64,000 bases of DNA from Cephalopachus bancanus (taxonomy: Eukaryota > Chordata > Mammalia > Primates > Tarsiidae), in assembly GCA_027257055.1 (NCBI GenBank), contig JAPVLO010001814.1, forward strand, positions 1-64,000. Direction: 5' to 3'. Below, in pieces: positions 46,951-58,655 of this stretch (the first letter of the stretch is position 1; each line of letters opens with the position of its first letter). The position numbers and the translations under genes were made by a program. Below the pieces are notes generated by a model. The model saw only the letters and a program-made list of their open reading frames with translations, did no database searches and had not been told where the DNA came from.

Positions 46951-47480
46951 AAAAATAAATGGTAACACTAGGTGTTTGTGATAACCTAGCCTATTAAGTC
47001 CTATTCCTCAGTTCTTGATACACTCCCACAATTAGCCCATGCAAAACTCATTTTGTCCTTATTGTGCTTGCATTTTTAGTTCCTATTGTGACCCCTTTGT
47101 AGACATAGAAAAGTGCATATGCTATACTTGAATTTTTATGTCTTTTTGTAAAGTATGTAGCATTTCTGTTTATGCTTAGTTTATCCAAATGTTCTGAGTT
47201 CTGGATCTCATTATATTGCATTTTTGTTTTTAAACTCAGCTGTCTTTGGAAAACAATCTACAAGTTTTTGAGGTTCCATCTAGTTTATTGTTTACTACTG
47301 CTATGTTATATTCCCAAGGATAAGAATCCTGTTGAAGTGTACAACACTAGGGAGCACTATTCACCTTATATTGTGTGTGATTTCTGTTTCCCCTAGAATT
47401 GTGCTATGTAGGGGCTCTGGGGGCCATCCCCAGATTTTTGTAAACAGTTGCATGGTGAGGAGAATCTAATTTCTCCTGTT
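46951..47480. other. Unassigned AT-rich sequence
   Basis: No gene found. May belong to an old LINE whose clearer part starts at about 47490. Confidence 0.35.
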
Positions 47481-47489
47481 CTTCTCTGT

Positions 47490-47940
47490 CACTATAGAAA
47501 ACACTCTGATGAATATTCTTGTATAGAGTACTATGTGAGAATTTCTCTGGGATGTATATTCAGAAGTGGGATTGCTAGGTCATCAAATAAAAGGTTTACT
47601 TAATTTGCCTAGATATTCTCAGATTAGTTTCCCAAATATCTTCCCAGTTCATAAACTTCATTAGCCCAGCAAGTTAGCATTATCTGTTCCCATTAATCCA
47701 ATGAGGGGAAAGTGGTGCCTCATCATTTTTGCTTTTTACTTTGTATTATCTGATAATTAATGCCTTGAAGAAAACCTTTGTATATTTTTAGCCATTTGAG
47801 TTTACCCTTCTGTAAAATGCCTGTTCACATCCTTTTACATTTTTCTCTTGAGTTTTCTGATTTTCTTGTTTATTCACAGGGTTTTCTTGTATATTCTAGA
47901 TGTTATTCTATTACTACTGTTAGGAGTATGCTGAATTGTC
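47490..47940 (-). mobile_element. Old L1 (L1M) fragment, minus strand
   Basis: GGGATGTATATTCAGAAGTGGGATTGCTAGGTCAT and TGCCTGTTCACATCCTTTTAC...CTTGAGTTTTCTGATTTTCTTG are reversed L1 3' text. Decayed. Confidence 0.55.
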
Positions 47941-48438
47941 ACTAAACCTCCTTCTGGTTTTCTTTCCTTACATTAGAACCCAGATATTAGGAAGTGACTT
48001 TTTGTTTTTGTTTTTTTTTTGTTGTTTTTTTTACAATCCTTGGAGTTTGTGCTTCAGACTTCATTTAGATTTGATGAATTTGCTCAAGATTTGGAAGGCC
48101 TCAGTGAGGTCTAAGATTGACTTCCATTGTTTCTACTTGCAAGCACAGCTGAAGAATTCTCTATCTTCCAGGTCAGTGTTAGCAGGAGTCTATTGTCCAA
48201 CGGTGGGGTGTAATTTGTCCATACAGCAGGCAGGTAGCAGGCACAACACAGTTCTGGAGCTGGCAGCAGAGATAGCATCCAGTAAAGAGGCTTCTTGATT
48301 CTAGCAGTGGAAGAGTGCTTTTAGAGCCCAGGTCTGTAGATCATAGAATAGGCAGCTACTTCTTTGGTAGCCAGAACCTATGTTGTGGCCTTGAGAAGGT
48401 TTCTAAGAAGATTCTAGAACTTTTAAATTAATACCGTC
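47941..48438. other. Unassigned sequence
   Basis: No recognised repeat or exon. The frame at 47936-48298 has no visible domain. Confidence 0.35.
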
Positions 48439-48449
48439 TAAAATTCTGT

Positions 48450-48759
48450 AAACCAGCTGGGCTTGGTGGCTCAGCCTGTAATCCCGTGCCTTTGGGAGGC
48501 TGAGGTGAGTGGATTGCCCGAGCCCGCGGGTTCGAGACCCGCCTGGGCAGCGAGACCTCATCTCTACAATAAATCAAAAAATCAGCCAGGCATGGTAGTG
48601 CATGCCTGTAATTCTGGCTACTCGGAAGGCTGAGGCGGAAGGATCGCCAGAGCCCAGCAGGTCGAGGCTGTGGTGGCCGGAAGTGGCCACTGCACTCCAG
48701 TCTGGGCGACAGAGTGAGAGTCCAACTCAAATAAATAAACAAATAAATAAAAATAAAAA
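48450..48759 (+). mobile_element. Alu, young tarsier-like subfamily
   Basis: GGCTTGGTGGCTCAGCCTGTAATCCC..., linker CAATAAATCAAAAAATCAGC, tail GAGTCCAACTCAAATAAATAAAC. Exact 11-bp duplication TAAAATTCTGT at 48439-48449 and 48760-48770. Confidence 0.96.
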
Positions 48760-48968
48760 TAAAATTCTGTTAGCTAAGTAATACCCTAGAGTAAATCTTT
48801 TTGTTTAAACCATTTGGAATGTATTCAGTTCTATGTAATAATTGTATTTTGACATAATAGACTTGGTTTTAGATATTGTAAATATCTTCTAATATTTATC
48901 TTTCTTTTAAATCTGCAGTGTCCTTGGTTAAGCAAATACTTAATGTTGATATCATCAAATCTATTTTT

Positions 48969-49247
48969 TTTAATTTGGAATCTCACTCTGTCGCACAGAC
49001 TGGAGTGCAGTGGCTGCTACCAGCCACTGCAGCCTAGACCTCCCGGGCTCGGCGATCCTTCCGCCTCAGCCTTCTGAGCAGCCGGAACTACAGGCGTGCG
49101 CTACCACACCTGGCTAATTTTTTGATTTATTGTAGAGATGAGGTGGCACCAAGTTGCCCAGGTGGGTCTTGAACCCGCAGACTCAGGCAATCAACTCACC
49201 TCAGCCTCCCAAGGCACGAGATTTCTGGCTGAGCCACTAAGCCCAGC
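48969..49247 (-). mobile_element. Alu, minus strand
   Basis: TTGGAATCTCACTCTGTCGCAC... to GGCTGAGCCACTAAGCCCAGC. Exact 14-bp duplication TCAAATCTATTTTT at 48955-48968 and 49248-49261. Confidence 0.95.
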
Positions 49248-49261
49248 TCAAATCTATTTTT

Positions 49262-49825
49262 AATGTATAGTTTGTGCTTATTTTTGTCTCATGAAAGAAA
49301 TTTTCTTACTCTTAATTTACAAAAATTCTGTCATGTCTCATCTTCTTTTAACTTTATCATTTCTCTTTATACATTTCAGTCTTTGATCTGGAGTCCTCCT
49401 TTGTGTATGGTGTAGTGCAGAAGACTAGTTTTATTTTTCTTAATATAACAAGCCAATTTTTCCAACACCATCTACTAAGTAGTCTTTTCTCGCTGATTTT
49501 GATACGATCTTTATATCATTCCCATATATTGAGAACTCTGTTTCTGAGGTTTCTCTTCATTCTTTCTAGGTATGTTTTTCTGTCTTCAGCAATTACCATA
49601 TGGTTCTTACGAGTGTGACTTTGCCATATGTCTGATAATTTTTAAGAAAAATAATCCCTTTCCATTTTTTCAAAGCTGACTTATTCCATCAATAAGAACT
49701 TGTAGATTTCCATTATAAATTTAGAATAGATTGAGTTTCTTAAAAGAGCTTCATGGTGTTTGATTGCGAAAGACACCTTTGTTTATTCGTATAATCTTTT
49801 ATGTCGTTTAAATAGAAGTTAGACC
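49262..49825. other. Old LINE-like or unassigned, AT-rich
   Basis: TTGATCTGGAGTCCTCCTTTGTGTATGG... and CCAATTTTTCCAACACCATC resemble a reversed old L1 ORF2 segment. Coding capacity is gone. Confidence 0.5.
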
Positions 49826-49933
49826 TTCTCCTTCTCCTCCTCCTCCTCCTTCTCCTCCTTCTTCTTCTTCTTCTCCTCCTTCTTCTCATTCTCCTCCTCC
49901 TCTTCTTCCTTCTTCTTCCTTCTTCCTTCTTCA
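49826..49933 (+). repeat. (CTT/CCT)n pyrimidine microsatellite
   Basis: About 108 bases of pure pyrimidine trinucleotide-type repeats. The minus-strand frame of consecutive arginines here is an artefact of this tract. Confidence 0.95.
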
Positions 49934-50290
49934 TTAGGGTCTCAGTCTGTTACCCAGACTGGAGTGCAGTGGCATGATCATGACTCACCACAGCTTCAAA
50001 CTCCTAGACTCTTGGGCTCCTGCTTTAGCCTCCTGAGGAACTAGGACTACAGGTACTCCCTGCAGCCTTGACTTCCTGGGCCCAGGAGATCCTTTGCTTC
50101 TGTCTCTTGAGTACCTGGGATTATAGGCATGTGCCACCATGCCTGGCTAATTTTTTAATTTGTATTTTTTTGTAGAGATGAGGTCTCACTTTGTTGTCTT
50201 GGCTGGTCTTGGGTTCCTAGGCTCAAACAATCCTCTTACCTTGGCCTCCCAAAGTGTTGGGATTTCAGGCGTGAGCTGTTGTGCTCAGTC
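49934..50290 (-). mobile_element. Old Alu with an extra internal segment, minus strand
   Basis: About 357 bases, longer than the usual ~300. After the reversed right arm, 50053-50128 repeats right-arm text (GCAGCCTTGACTTCCTGGGC..., GTACCTGGGATTATAGGC) before the normal linker and left arm. The adjoining pyrimidine tract is the grown poly-T tail. Confidence 0.85.
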
Positions 50291-51575
50291 TCTATTGCTC
50301 CCTGGTTGTTTCTTTTACCTCACCTTTCTCCATCTTTGTGTTAGAGAAACTAGTAACTCTTCCCATCTTCTTTTGGAAGGCAACTGGGTATGGCATAGAG
50401 AGTAATAAGCAGGCAGCAAAAAAGTAAAATGCTTTAATATTGTGCAAAGGAATTTCCTCAGAATGGGGAATGCATTTCCTTCCATTTGAGGGCATTACAT
50501 TTTCTTCTTATTTTATTCTTTGCTTCTGTACTATTTTTCTACTCATCCCTCTCCCCCCCCAAACTCCCAAAATGCATAGAAAACAAAGAAGACATTAAAG
50601 GTATGTTTTAACAAATTTATTCCATGTACTTAAATAGCAATTCAATTACAGAACTGTACATGTATTGGATACATAGTCAAGGAGTTTCTTCAAAATCCAG
50701 AGAGGGTGAGGATACAATGATTTAGGAGGTTATGATAACTGAGATGTCAGAAGGGGATAGGGAAGAATGTATGGGGAGAAAAATTTCTGATTAGTCTCTC
50801 TGCTGATTTCCAGAAAACAGCTGTTGGGAGGATTTCTAGCCAACAATTCTCTTGAGTTCAGTTGCCTTTCGAGACAACTCCTAGTGGAAATAAGCTCATA
50901 GCTGGTCCTCTTCCTACCCCCACTTTGTCACTTTGTTCCCTTCCCTAACAGCATCTCCTCTCCCTCCCCTCTCCCTTCTCATCTTTCCACTTACACATTT
51001 AGTTAGATCATTCCAGGTTTTTTATTTGGGGCTCTTACTGACTCAGTTTATGGATTAGCCTACTTCAGTTGACTCTTCTGATTTGAGCCCCATGTTATTT
51101 TACTCATTCTTAGTGCCTGGGATTTTACTTTATAAGAGTGATAGAGAAATGTGAGAGTGCCAAATCTTCACCACTAGACCCCCAGGGAAGACACTGGTAT
51201 AGAAAATATTTTATACTTTAATTTGGTTAAGGTTTCAAGAACTTTTAAAAATGAAAATGACTTTGAGTGATTCTGTTAATTTACTTGCAAGTGTTTACCA
51301 AATACATTCTACATGTCAGACAATATTTTAGGCTTGGGAGATACATTCATGAACAAGAGAATGTGTTCTCTTGGAATATATATCCAACTCAGGGTGTGGA
51401 GAGAGAGAGATTTTTTTAAAAGAACAAATAAAAGCATAGGTTAATTAATTTCTATCAGATTCTAGTAAGTGTTGTGAAGGAAAACATGAATGATATGAAA
51501 GAATTAATGGCATGGGGTAGGTTGCAAGCCTAGGGGACCCTCTCTGGGGACCCATGAGGCAAGTTCTGAATGCAA
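50291..51575. other. Unassigned sequence
   Basis: About 1.3 kb with no gene or repeat family recognised. Confidence 0.4.
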
Positions 51576-51577
51576 GC

Positions 51578-53780
51578 AAGTTTTTGATAGATTCTCTTGG
51601 ATTTTCAAGGTATAGGATCATATCATCAGCAAAGAGGGATAACTTGACTTCCCCTTTTCCTATTTGGATACTCATGATTTCCTTCTCTTGTCTACTTGAT
51701 CTAAATAGGACTTCCAAAACTATGTTGAACAAGAGGGTAAGAGTGGGCAACCTTGTCTTATTCAGTTTTCAGGTGAAATGTTTTCAGTGTCTGTCTGTTT
51801 AGCAATATGCTAGCTGTGGGTTTATGGTAGATGGCACTTACTATTTTCAGTTATGTTCCTTCTATACATAGGTGTTTGAGGTGTTTTTTTTTTTATCAAG
51901 GAGGGATACTGGATTTTATCAAAAGCTTTTTCTGCATCTAATGATATAATCATGAAGTTCTTGTTTTTACATCTATTGATGTATTTAATTACATTTATGG
52001 TCTTGAGGATGTTTAACCAACCCTGCATTCTGGGGATGAAGCCTACTTGGACATGGTGGATGATTTTTGAGATATGTTGTGGGATCCAATTTGCTAGAAT
52101 CTTATTGATGATTTTTGCATCCATGTTCATAAGAGATATTGGCCCATAGTTATCTCTCTTTTCATTTATTTGTTTATTTATTTATTATTTATTTGTTGGA
52201 TCTTTACCTGTTTTGGGTATCAGTGTGATGTTAGCTTTGTAAAGTGATTTGGGAAGAATTCCATCTTTCTCAATTGCCTGGAATACTTTCAATAGTGCTG
52301 GTATCTGCTCCTCTTTGTACATTTTGTAGAATTCTGGTAGAAAGTCATCCAGTCCAAGGCTTTTTTTTTTTTTTTTTGGTAGGTGGTTTTCTTATGACAG
52401 AGTCAATTTCCTGGTTTGTTATTGTCTATTTAGTGTCTAAATGTTTCTTGTTTCAAAATTTGGAGGTTGTGTGATATCAGAAAATCCTTCACTTCATTTC
52501 ATTTAGGTTGTCAAGTTTGTTTCCATACAGGTGTGCATAGTAATCTCTGATAGTCTTTGGTATTTCTTTGAAGTCAGTTGTGATTTGATCTTCTGTATTT
52601 TTTATTGTGTTTATTTGGGCTTCTTCTCTCCTTTTCCTGGTCATTCTGGCTGGGGGTCCATCAATCTTGTTAATTCTTTCAAAGAACCAACTTTTTGTTT
52701 TGTTGATGCTTTCTATGATATTTTTGTCTTTTATGTTCCGCATTTAGACTTTTACTGTGGTGATCTGGATTCTCCTGCTAAAGTTAGGGTTTTGGTGGTC
52801 TTGTCTTTTGGGATCTCTTAAGGATTTGTTAGGCTGTTAACTTGTCATCTTTTCATTTTCTTGATGTATTCATAAAGACATAAATTCCCCTCTTAGAACT
52901 GTTCTCATGGCATCCCAGAAGTTTTGGTAAGATGTTTCTTTATTTTCATTTGTTTTCAGGAATCTTTTCATTTCTATTTTGATTTCAGTGTTGACCCAGT
53001 AGTATTCAGCATCGTGCTGTTTAGTTTCCATGTCTTTGTGGGCTTTGGTGAAATTCTGTTGGTGTTCTTATTTATTTATTTTTTCACTGTGGTCTGAGAA
53101 AGTGTCTGGCAATAATTCAACCCTATGGAATTTGTTTTTGCTTGATTTATGGCCAAGCATGTGATTGATCTTGGGATATGTTCCATGTGTTAGTGAGGAA
53201 AATGTATATTCAGGAGTTTTGGGTTGGAATATTCTATATAAGTATCTATTAAGTCCCTTTGGTTGAGAATCAAGTTGAGGTTTTGGATTGTCTTGATGTT
53301 TTCTTTGATGATGTATCTCAGGCTGTTAGTGGGGTATTCTAGTTGCCAGCTATAATAGTGTTACAGTCAGTATCTTTTTTTAGTTTACTTAGTAGTTTCT
53401 TTATAAATACTGGTATCTCTGTGTTGGGTTCATCTGTGCTTAGGATGAATATTTCTTGTTGATGGAGTGAATGTTTTATCATAATATAGTATCCTTTCAT
53501 ATCTTTTTACATTTTTGATAGTTTAAAGGTTGTTTTGTCTGCTAATAAGATTGTGACTCCTGCCTTCTTTTATGATCCATTTGACTGGAAACTCGTTTTC
53601 CATCCTCTAACTTTGAGTCTGTGTGCACCGCTGTGGTGAGATGAGTTTCCTGGAAGCAGCAAATAATTGGTTCATGGTTTCTTATGCAAAAAAATTTGCC
53701 ATTCTGTGTCTTTTCAGTGGTGCAGTTAATCCATTTACATTCAGGCTGATTATTTAAATGTGATTGTTTATCCCTGTCAT
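51578..53780 (-). pseudogene. L1 E ORF2, N-terminal ~60 percent, broken
   Basis: From ATG 53780 (MTGINNH-like start) to the RT box [15 protein letters not shown] (51445-51750). Endonuclease and RT finger text are split by many stops. Confidence 0.82.
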
Positions 53781-53849
53781 GAGGTTCTTATACAGTTTTT
53801 TCTTTGTTTTCTTGTGACTTTGGGGTTAATATGTTTTTGTTTTCAATTT

Positions 53850-54843
53850 GCTGTTGCAATGTATTGTACATTGATTCTATGCTCTGCTGTTCTCTTGGGA
53901 AGTGTGTGGTTATTCTTTTTTTTTTCTGTGCTTAATACTTTATAAGTGACTCCTGTAGAGCTGGTCTGGAAGCTGCATAATCTCTTAGGGATTGGATGTC
54001 TGGGAAGGATTTTAGTTCTTCATCACTGATAAAGCTAAACTTGACTGGGTAGGAAATTCTTGGTTGAAACTGTTTATCTTTGAGGACTTTGAATATTGGT
54101 CTCCAGTTCCTTCACTTGTAGTGTTTCTCCTGATAGGTCTGCTGCTATTCTGATTAGTTTTCCATGTAGACAGTCTGATCTTTCTCTCTTGCTGCTTTTA
54201 GGATTTATTCTTTTGTGCCTAATTTGTGTGATCAAATTACTATTTGTCAAGGGATTGATCTTCTCATTTGATGTCTTACAGGTGTTCTATGTATCTCTTG
54301 TATTTGGCTGATCATATCTCTGGTGAGATGGGAAGCATTTTCTTAGATAACCTCCCAGAATACTTGCTCCAAAGTGTTCTTCAATTCCCTTTTTCTGGGA
54401 CACCAATCAGGTATAGTTTTGGCCTCCTGATATAATTGCACATCTCTTGTAGGCTTTGGGGTTTTTTTGTTTTTTTTTTTGTTGTTTTTGAGTTTTATCT
54501 CTGTTTTTTACAGATCAGGTTAATTCCATGTTGTGGTCTTCAAGTCTGAGGTTCTTTCTTTTGCTAGATTAATTCTGCTTTCTATGCTTGTCATCTTGTT
54601 ATTTATTTCCTTGATGAAATTTTTTATGGCCAAAATCCTGTTACAAGTTCTTTTAGTGTTGCATCTTTTCTTTCTTGAGTCTTATTCACTCTTTTCATTC
54701 ATTCCCTAATCTCTGTTGTATTCTGGGGCCAGTTGTTTGTCACTTCCATTGTTTGGGCTCTAATGTCTGATTTTTTAGGTATCGTCTCTTTGTTACACAT
54801 GAAATTACGTAGAATTTCATGTCTTCCATTGGTTTTTCTTCAT
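53850..54843 (-). pseudogene. L1 E ORF1, broken
   Basis: Start ATG (reverse of CAT 54841-54843) with MKKNQ-type context. RRM and CTD text are recognisable in reverse (for example the TGGTCTCCAG...CACTTG region near 54095), but the frame is destroyed. The 5' boundary follows alignment to D; the 3' boundary is approximate. Confidence 0.7.
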
Positions 54844-56253
54844 TTTTGACAGATCTCTTTCTTTTCTGTTTAGTTTCACTTTACAGTGGAAGTTGGAGAG
54901 GCTTTCACTTCTGATGTTTACTCAGCCCTCTATCCTTCCCTGATCCAGGATCTGGATTTGTTTTGCTTTGAAATATGACTGTGGGTGGGAAGTTTTGCTG
55001 TCTCTTGTAGTTTTTAGAGTCAAATAAGCTAGAGGATAGGGAACTAGGATTCAGAAGTTACTTGCAAATCACAGTGTTCACTGCTTGTGGTACGGATTCC
55101 CTGAGACCCACTCACCACCACCACTCTATATGATGATGCAGTGGGTGTGTGTGTGTACCCCTGAGTCCAAGATACAGTAACAACAATGAGGAGAACAGAG
55201 AAGAATAGGATAAAATAAGATGCTCAATTTTTTTTTAAAAGAAAATAATCACAGAACAATGTAAGCAGAAACCAAAGCAAAATACAATTGAATGCACACA
55301 CACAGCAAAATAAACTGGAATAACAATAAATCAAACAACAAAAATGAAGTCAGAACAGAAAAACCAAACACACACACACACATGCTCAGCACAAAATGAA
55401 TGGAGAAGAGAAACAGAAAGAACGGGGGAAAAAAAGAAAAAAATTAGGAATTCAGATTGAACCCTCACACATATATTTACACATGCATTAAACTAAAAAA
55501 AAGAAAAACAAATGAGCAAAAACAAAGAACAAAAAAAACCTGATAGATGAGCACTCAGTGATTCACATGCATACATAAACAGAAAACAAAACAAAAAAAG
55601 GGGGGAGAATGCAGATGGTACCCTCACATACACATTCATGCACAAAGGAAAATACTTAAAAAATTAGAAAAACTAGCAAACAGGAAAAAAATTTTTAAAG
55701 TTAAAAAAAACCACCTGTCTTGTGCTGTTTCTGTAATTGTTCCCCTCATCCGTTTCTGTACTATTTCCTGCAGTGCTTCTGCCTCATTCGTTATCTCCCC
55801 AGTGTCTGGAGCATGGAAGGAAGATGGGCAATGGGTGTGGGTGGGGCTGAAGTCCTCCCCTCAGGAGGACTCCCCAGTCAGAGCTATCCTGGAGTGGAGT
55901 CTCCTTTTGTGACTGACGTCCAGACTTCATGTAGGTTCATTCAGGCTTCACATGGATTCATCCCTCTCAGTCATGTGGGTCTGACATTTAGAGGATTGCT
56001 GGGGAGGAGGGGGTTTGATTCAGCCCCAGACTCACCACTGATCTCGTTGGAGGTCCTTTTGTGGTCACACCCTTTGTCCTGTGGCTGAATCAGTGTAGAG
56101 GGTGAGGCACCTGAGACTCAGCACTCATCCTGTCCCTCCAAAATTTGTGCTTTCAGTATATTCCTTCTGGGTCACAAGCAACCCCTGTCTAGCTGATCCA
56201 GTGGTCACAAAGATTGAGTATGTTGCTCCGTGGTGAGCAAATCAGAGCACTTT

Positions 56254-56548
56254 CTTTTTTTTTGAGTTGGAGTCTCACTCTGCCACCCAGACTGGAGTGG
56301 AGTGTAGTGGCAGCTCCCGGCCACTGCAGCCTCGACCTGCTGGGCTCCGGCGATCCTTCTACCTCAGCCTTCCAAGTAGCAAGAATTATAGGAGTGCACT
56401 ACCATGCCTGGCTGATTTTTTGATTTATTGTAGAGTTTAGGTCTTACCAAGTTGCCCAGGAGGGTCTCGAACCCGCGGGCTCAGGCAATCCACTCACCTT
56501 AGCCTCCCAAAGTGCAAGATTACAGGCTGAACCACTGAGCCCAGTCTG
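56254..56548 (-). mobile_element. Alu, young tarsier-like subfamily, minus strand
   Basis: TTGAGTTGGAGTCTCACTCTG... to GGCTGAACCACTGAGCCC. Exact 12-bp duplication TCAGAGCACTTT at 56242-56253 and 56549-56560. Lies in the 5'UTR of L1 E. Confidence 0.95.
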
Positions 56549-57112
56549 TCAGAGCACTTTTATGTCCCATTTTTAAGATGGTGGCAGGGTGCTTCTTTTG
56601 TCTTCTCCAGTGGGGCTCTGCTTCTGAGCTCCCTCCACAGCCCTTGCTGCCAGTGTCCAGCCAGGTACTGCAGTGGTGAAGCAGAGCCTGGAGCTTTTGT
56701 CAGTTAAAAAAAATTATCTTGGCTTCTGCACCCCAGGAAGTGCTAGGGACCAATCAGAGCAGTTGCAGCAACAGCTACTTCATCAGTAGAACTCTGGCCA
56801 CTTGCTCACAAGATCCCACTTAGTCTCTCCCAGTATCTCCTTCCCAGGAAGGGTTTTGTTGATTAAAAAGAAAATGCCACTTGGTTTCTGTGTCCCAGGA
56901 ATCACTAGAGCCAAACCCATCAGCTGTGGTACCATCCACTTCACCAGGTGAACCCTGGTCACTTGATCTCAAACCCTCACTAGTTGGCCACTCACAAGCC
57001 TACTCACCAACACATACACAATATTATCCATACACTCACACTGTGACTCACACAGTCTGACTGGCTTGGCTGCCATCTTCCTCTCTCCCCCTACTTTTGA
57101 TTTCCACCTTCC

Positions 57113-57354
57113 ACCTTTTAGATATGATAGCGGTCATATCTAAAAAAATTATCACCCAGGCCAATATCAGGAAGTTATTTTCCTTTGTTTTTTTTCCTAG
57201 CTGTTTTATTGTTCTTGTCTTATGTTTACTGAAGGAACTGTCCTTTCACCATTTTGTATTCCTGGCATCTTTGCTGAAAATCAGTTGATTGTGCTTATTG
57301 AATGTATTTCTTGGCTTCTTATTGTGTTCCCATTTATCTGTGCAGTTTTTTAAT
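57113..57354 (-). repeat. Duplicated L1M segment, copy 1
   Basis: Reversed old L1M ORF2 text about 93-95 percent identical by eye to 58421-58655. Both copies share an unusual internal deletion (ATGTTTACTGAAGGAACTG), so one derives from the other. Confidence 0.75.
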
Positions 57355-57363
57355 TAATTACTA

Positions 57364-58026
57364 CATCTTCACAATGTTGATTCTTCCAATTCATGAGCAT
57401 GGGATATTTTTCCACTTGGTAGTACAAACTAGTGCAATCTTTGTGAAAAACAGTAAGACGATTCCTAAAAGCTCTAAATATCAACCTCCCATATGACCCT
57501 GCAATCTGCCTACTGGGAATATACCCTGAAGAACTCAAATCACTCTATAAAAAAGATATCTGCACATGTATGTTTATTGCAGCATTGTTCACAATAGTAA
57601 GAACCTGGAAGCAACCATGCTGTCCATCAGAAGAGTACTGGATTTTAAAAATGTTGTGTATATACACAATGGAATATTACACAGTCATAAAAAAGAACAA
57701 ACTCATGAATTTCGCAGCAACCTGGATGGAACTATAGTCTAGAGTCTATAATACTGAGTGACTTCTCATGGAAACAAAGATCTGAGAATCACGTGTTCTC
57801 ACTCATATAGTGGACCTTGAACATCCAATGTAATACTATAAGAAAATTAATGACAGTGGTGGGAAACTATGGGGGGGAGAGGAAGATGGGATTAACAGTA
57901 GTAAATATCTGTCTGGGGATGGGGAGACACATCTTATCAACAAGGGTGCCAGAATGAAGCATATTTGTATATCTAACCCTTAACTGTACCCCAAAATATC
58001 ATAATAAAAAATATTGATTATTAAAA
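57364..58026 (+). mobile_element. L1 'F', 5'-inverted short copy
   Basis: 57364-57418 is minus-strand ORF2 text (CACAATGTTGATTCTTCC...TTTTTCCACTTG). From 57419 the text is plus strand: the end of ORF2 (ACTAGTGCAATCTTTGTG...), 3'UTR with G-run, AATAAAAAATATTGATTATT and poly-A. Inverted 5' segment joined to a plus 3' end is the twin-priming structure. The two segments are non-adjacent in L1 order (about 900 nt missing). Confidence 0.85.
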
Positions 58027-58420
58027 AAAATTTCTATTTTCTCCACACTTTTGCAAATATTTATTTTTTTTGTATAATAGCCATTCTAATATATTTAAGG
58101 TGATATCTTAGTGTGGTTTTAATTTGTCTTTTCCTGATAATTACTGATGTTGAGCATTTTTCATACACATGTTAGTCATTTGTATGCTTTTTATTGTTGA
58201 GACATGTTAATTCAGGTTCTTAGCCTATTTAATTTTTTTTCTTTTTTTGCTGCTTGAGTTTCTTCTGTATTTCAGGTATTAACCACTTATCAGATTTATG
58301 ACTTGCAATTTTTTTTTCCATTTTGTAGGTTGCCTTTATAGTCTATTGATTGTTCCCTTTGCTATTTGGAAAAGTTTTAGTTTGGTGCAATCCCACTTTA
58401 TTTTTACTTTTGTTGCCTGT

Positions 58421-58655
58421 GCTTTAGGGGCCATATCTAAAAAAAAATTATCACCCAGACCAATATCAGGAAGATTTTTTTCCTTTTTTTTTTCTAGCAG
58501 TTTTATTGTTTCATGTCTTATGTTTACTGAAGGAACTGTCCTTCAACATTTTGTATTCTTGGCATCTTTGCTAAAAATCAGTTGTCTGTGCTTATTGGAT
58601 GTATTTCTTGGCTCTTTATTGTGTTCCCATTTATCTGTGCAATTTTTTTTATGCC
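58421..58655 (-). repeat. Duplicated L1M segment, copy 2
   Basis: In its natural place within the L1M; see 57113-57354. Confidence 0.75.

Larger units (their letters stand above)
51578..57093 (-). mobile_element. Older L1 'E', complete 5' end, 3' end missing
   Basis: The minus-strand 5' end at about 57093 reads GGGGGAGAGAGGAAGATGGC, the classic primate L1 start. The 5'UTR spans 57093-54844 (interrupted by an Alu), ORF1 begins near 54843, ORF2 begins at 53780 and is cut at about 51578, just after the FADD box. ORF2 C-terminus and 3'UTR are absent, so the 3' side was lost after insertion. No duplication pair found. A-rich/CA-rich plus-strand text at 55180-55700 is the T-rich sense 5'UTR. Confidence 0.88.

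Noticed and set aside
49740..49934. Arginine-rich minus-strand frame
   Set aside because: Pure translation of the pyrimidine microsatellite.
55180..55700. A-rich stretch that might be a processed pseudogene tail or satellite
   Set aside because: It is internal to L1 E, corresponding to the T-rich sense-strand 5'UTR, as in L1 A at 11100-11420.
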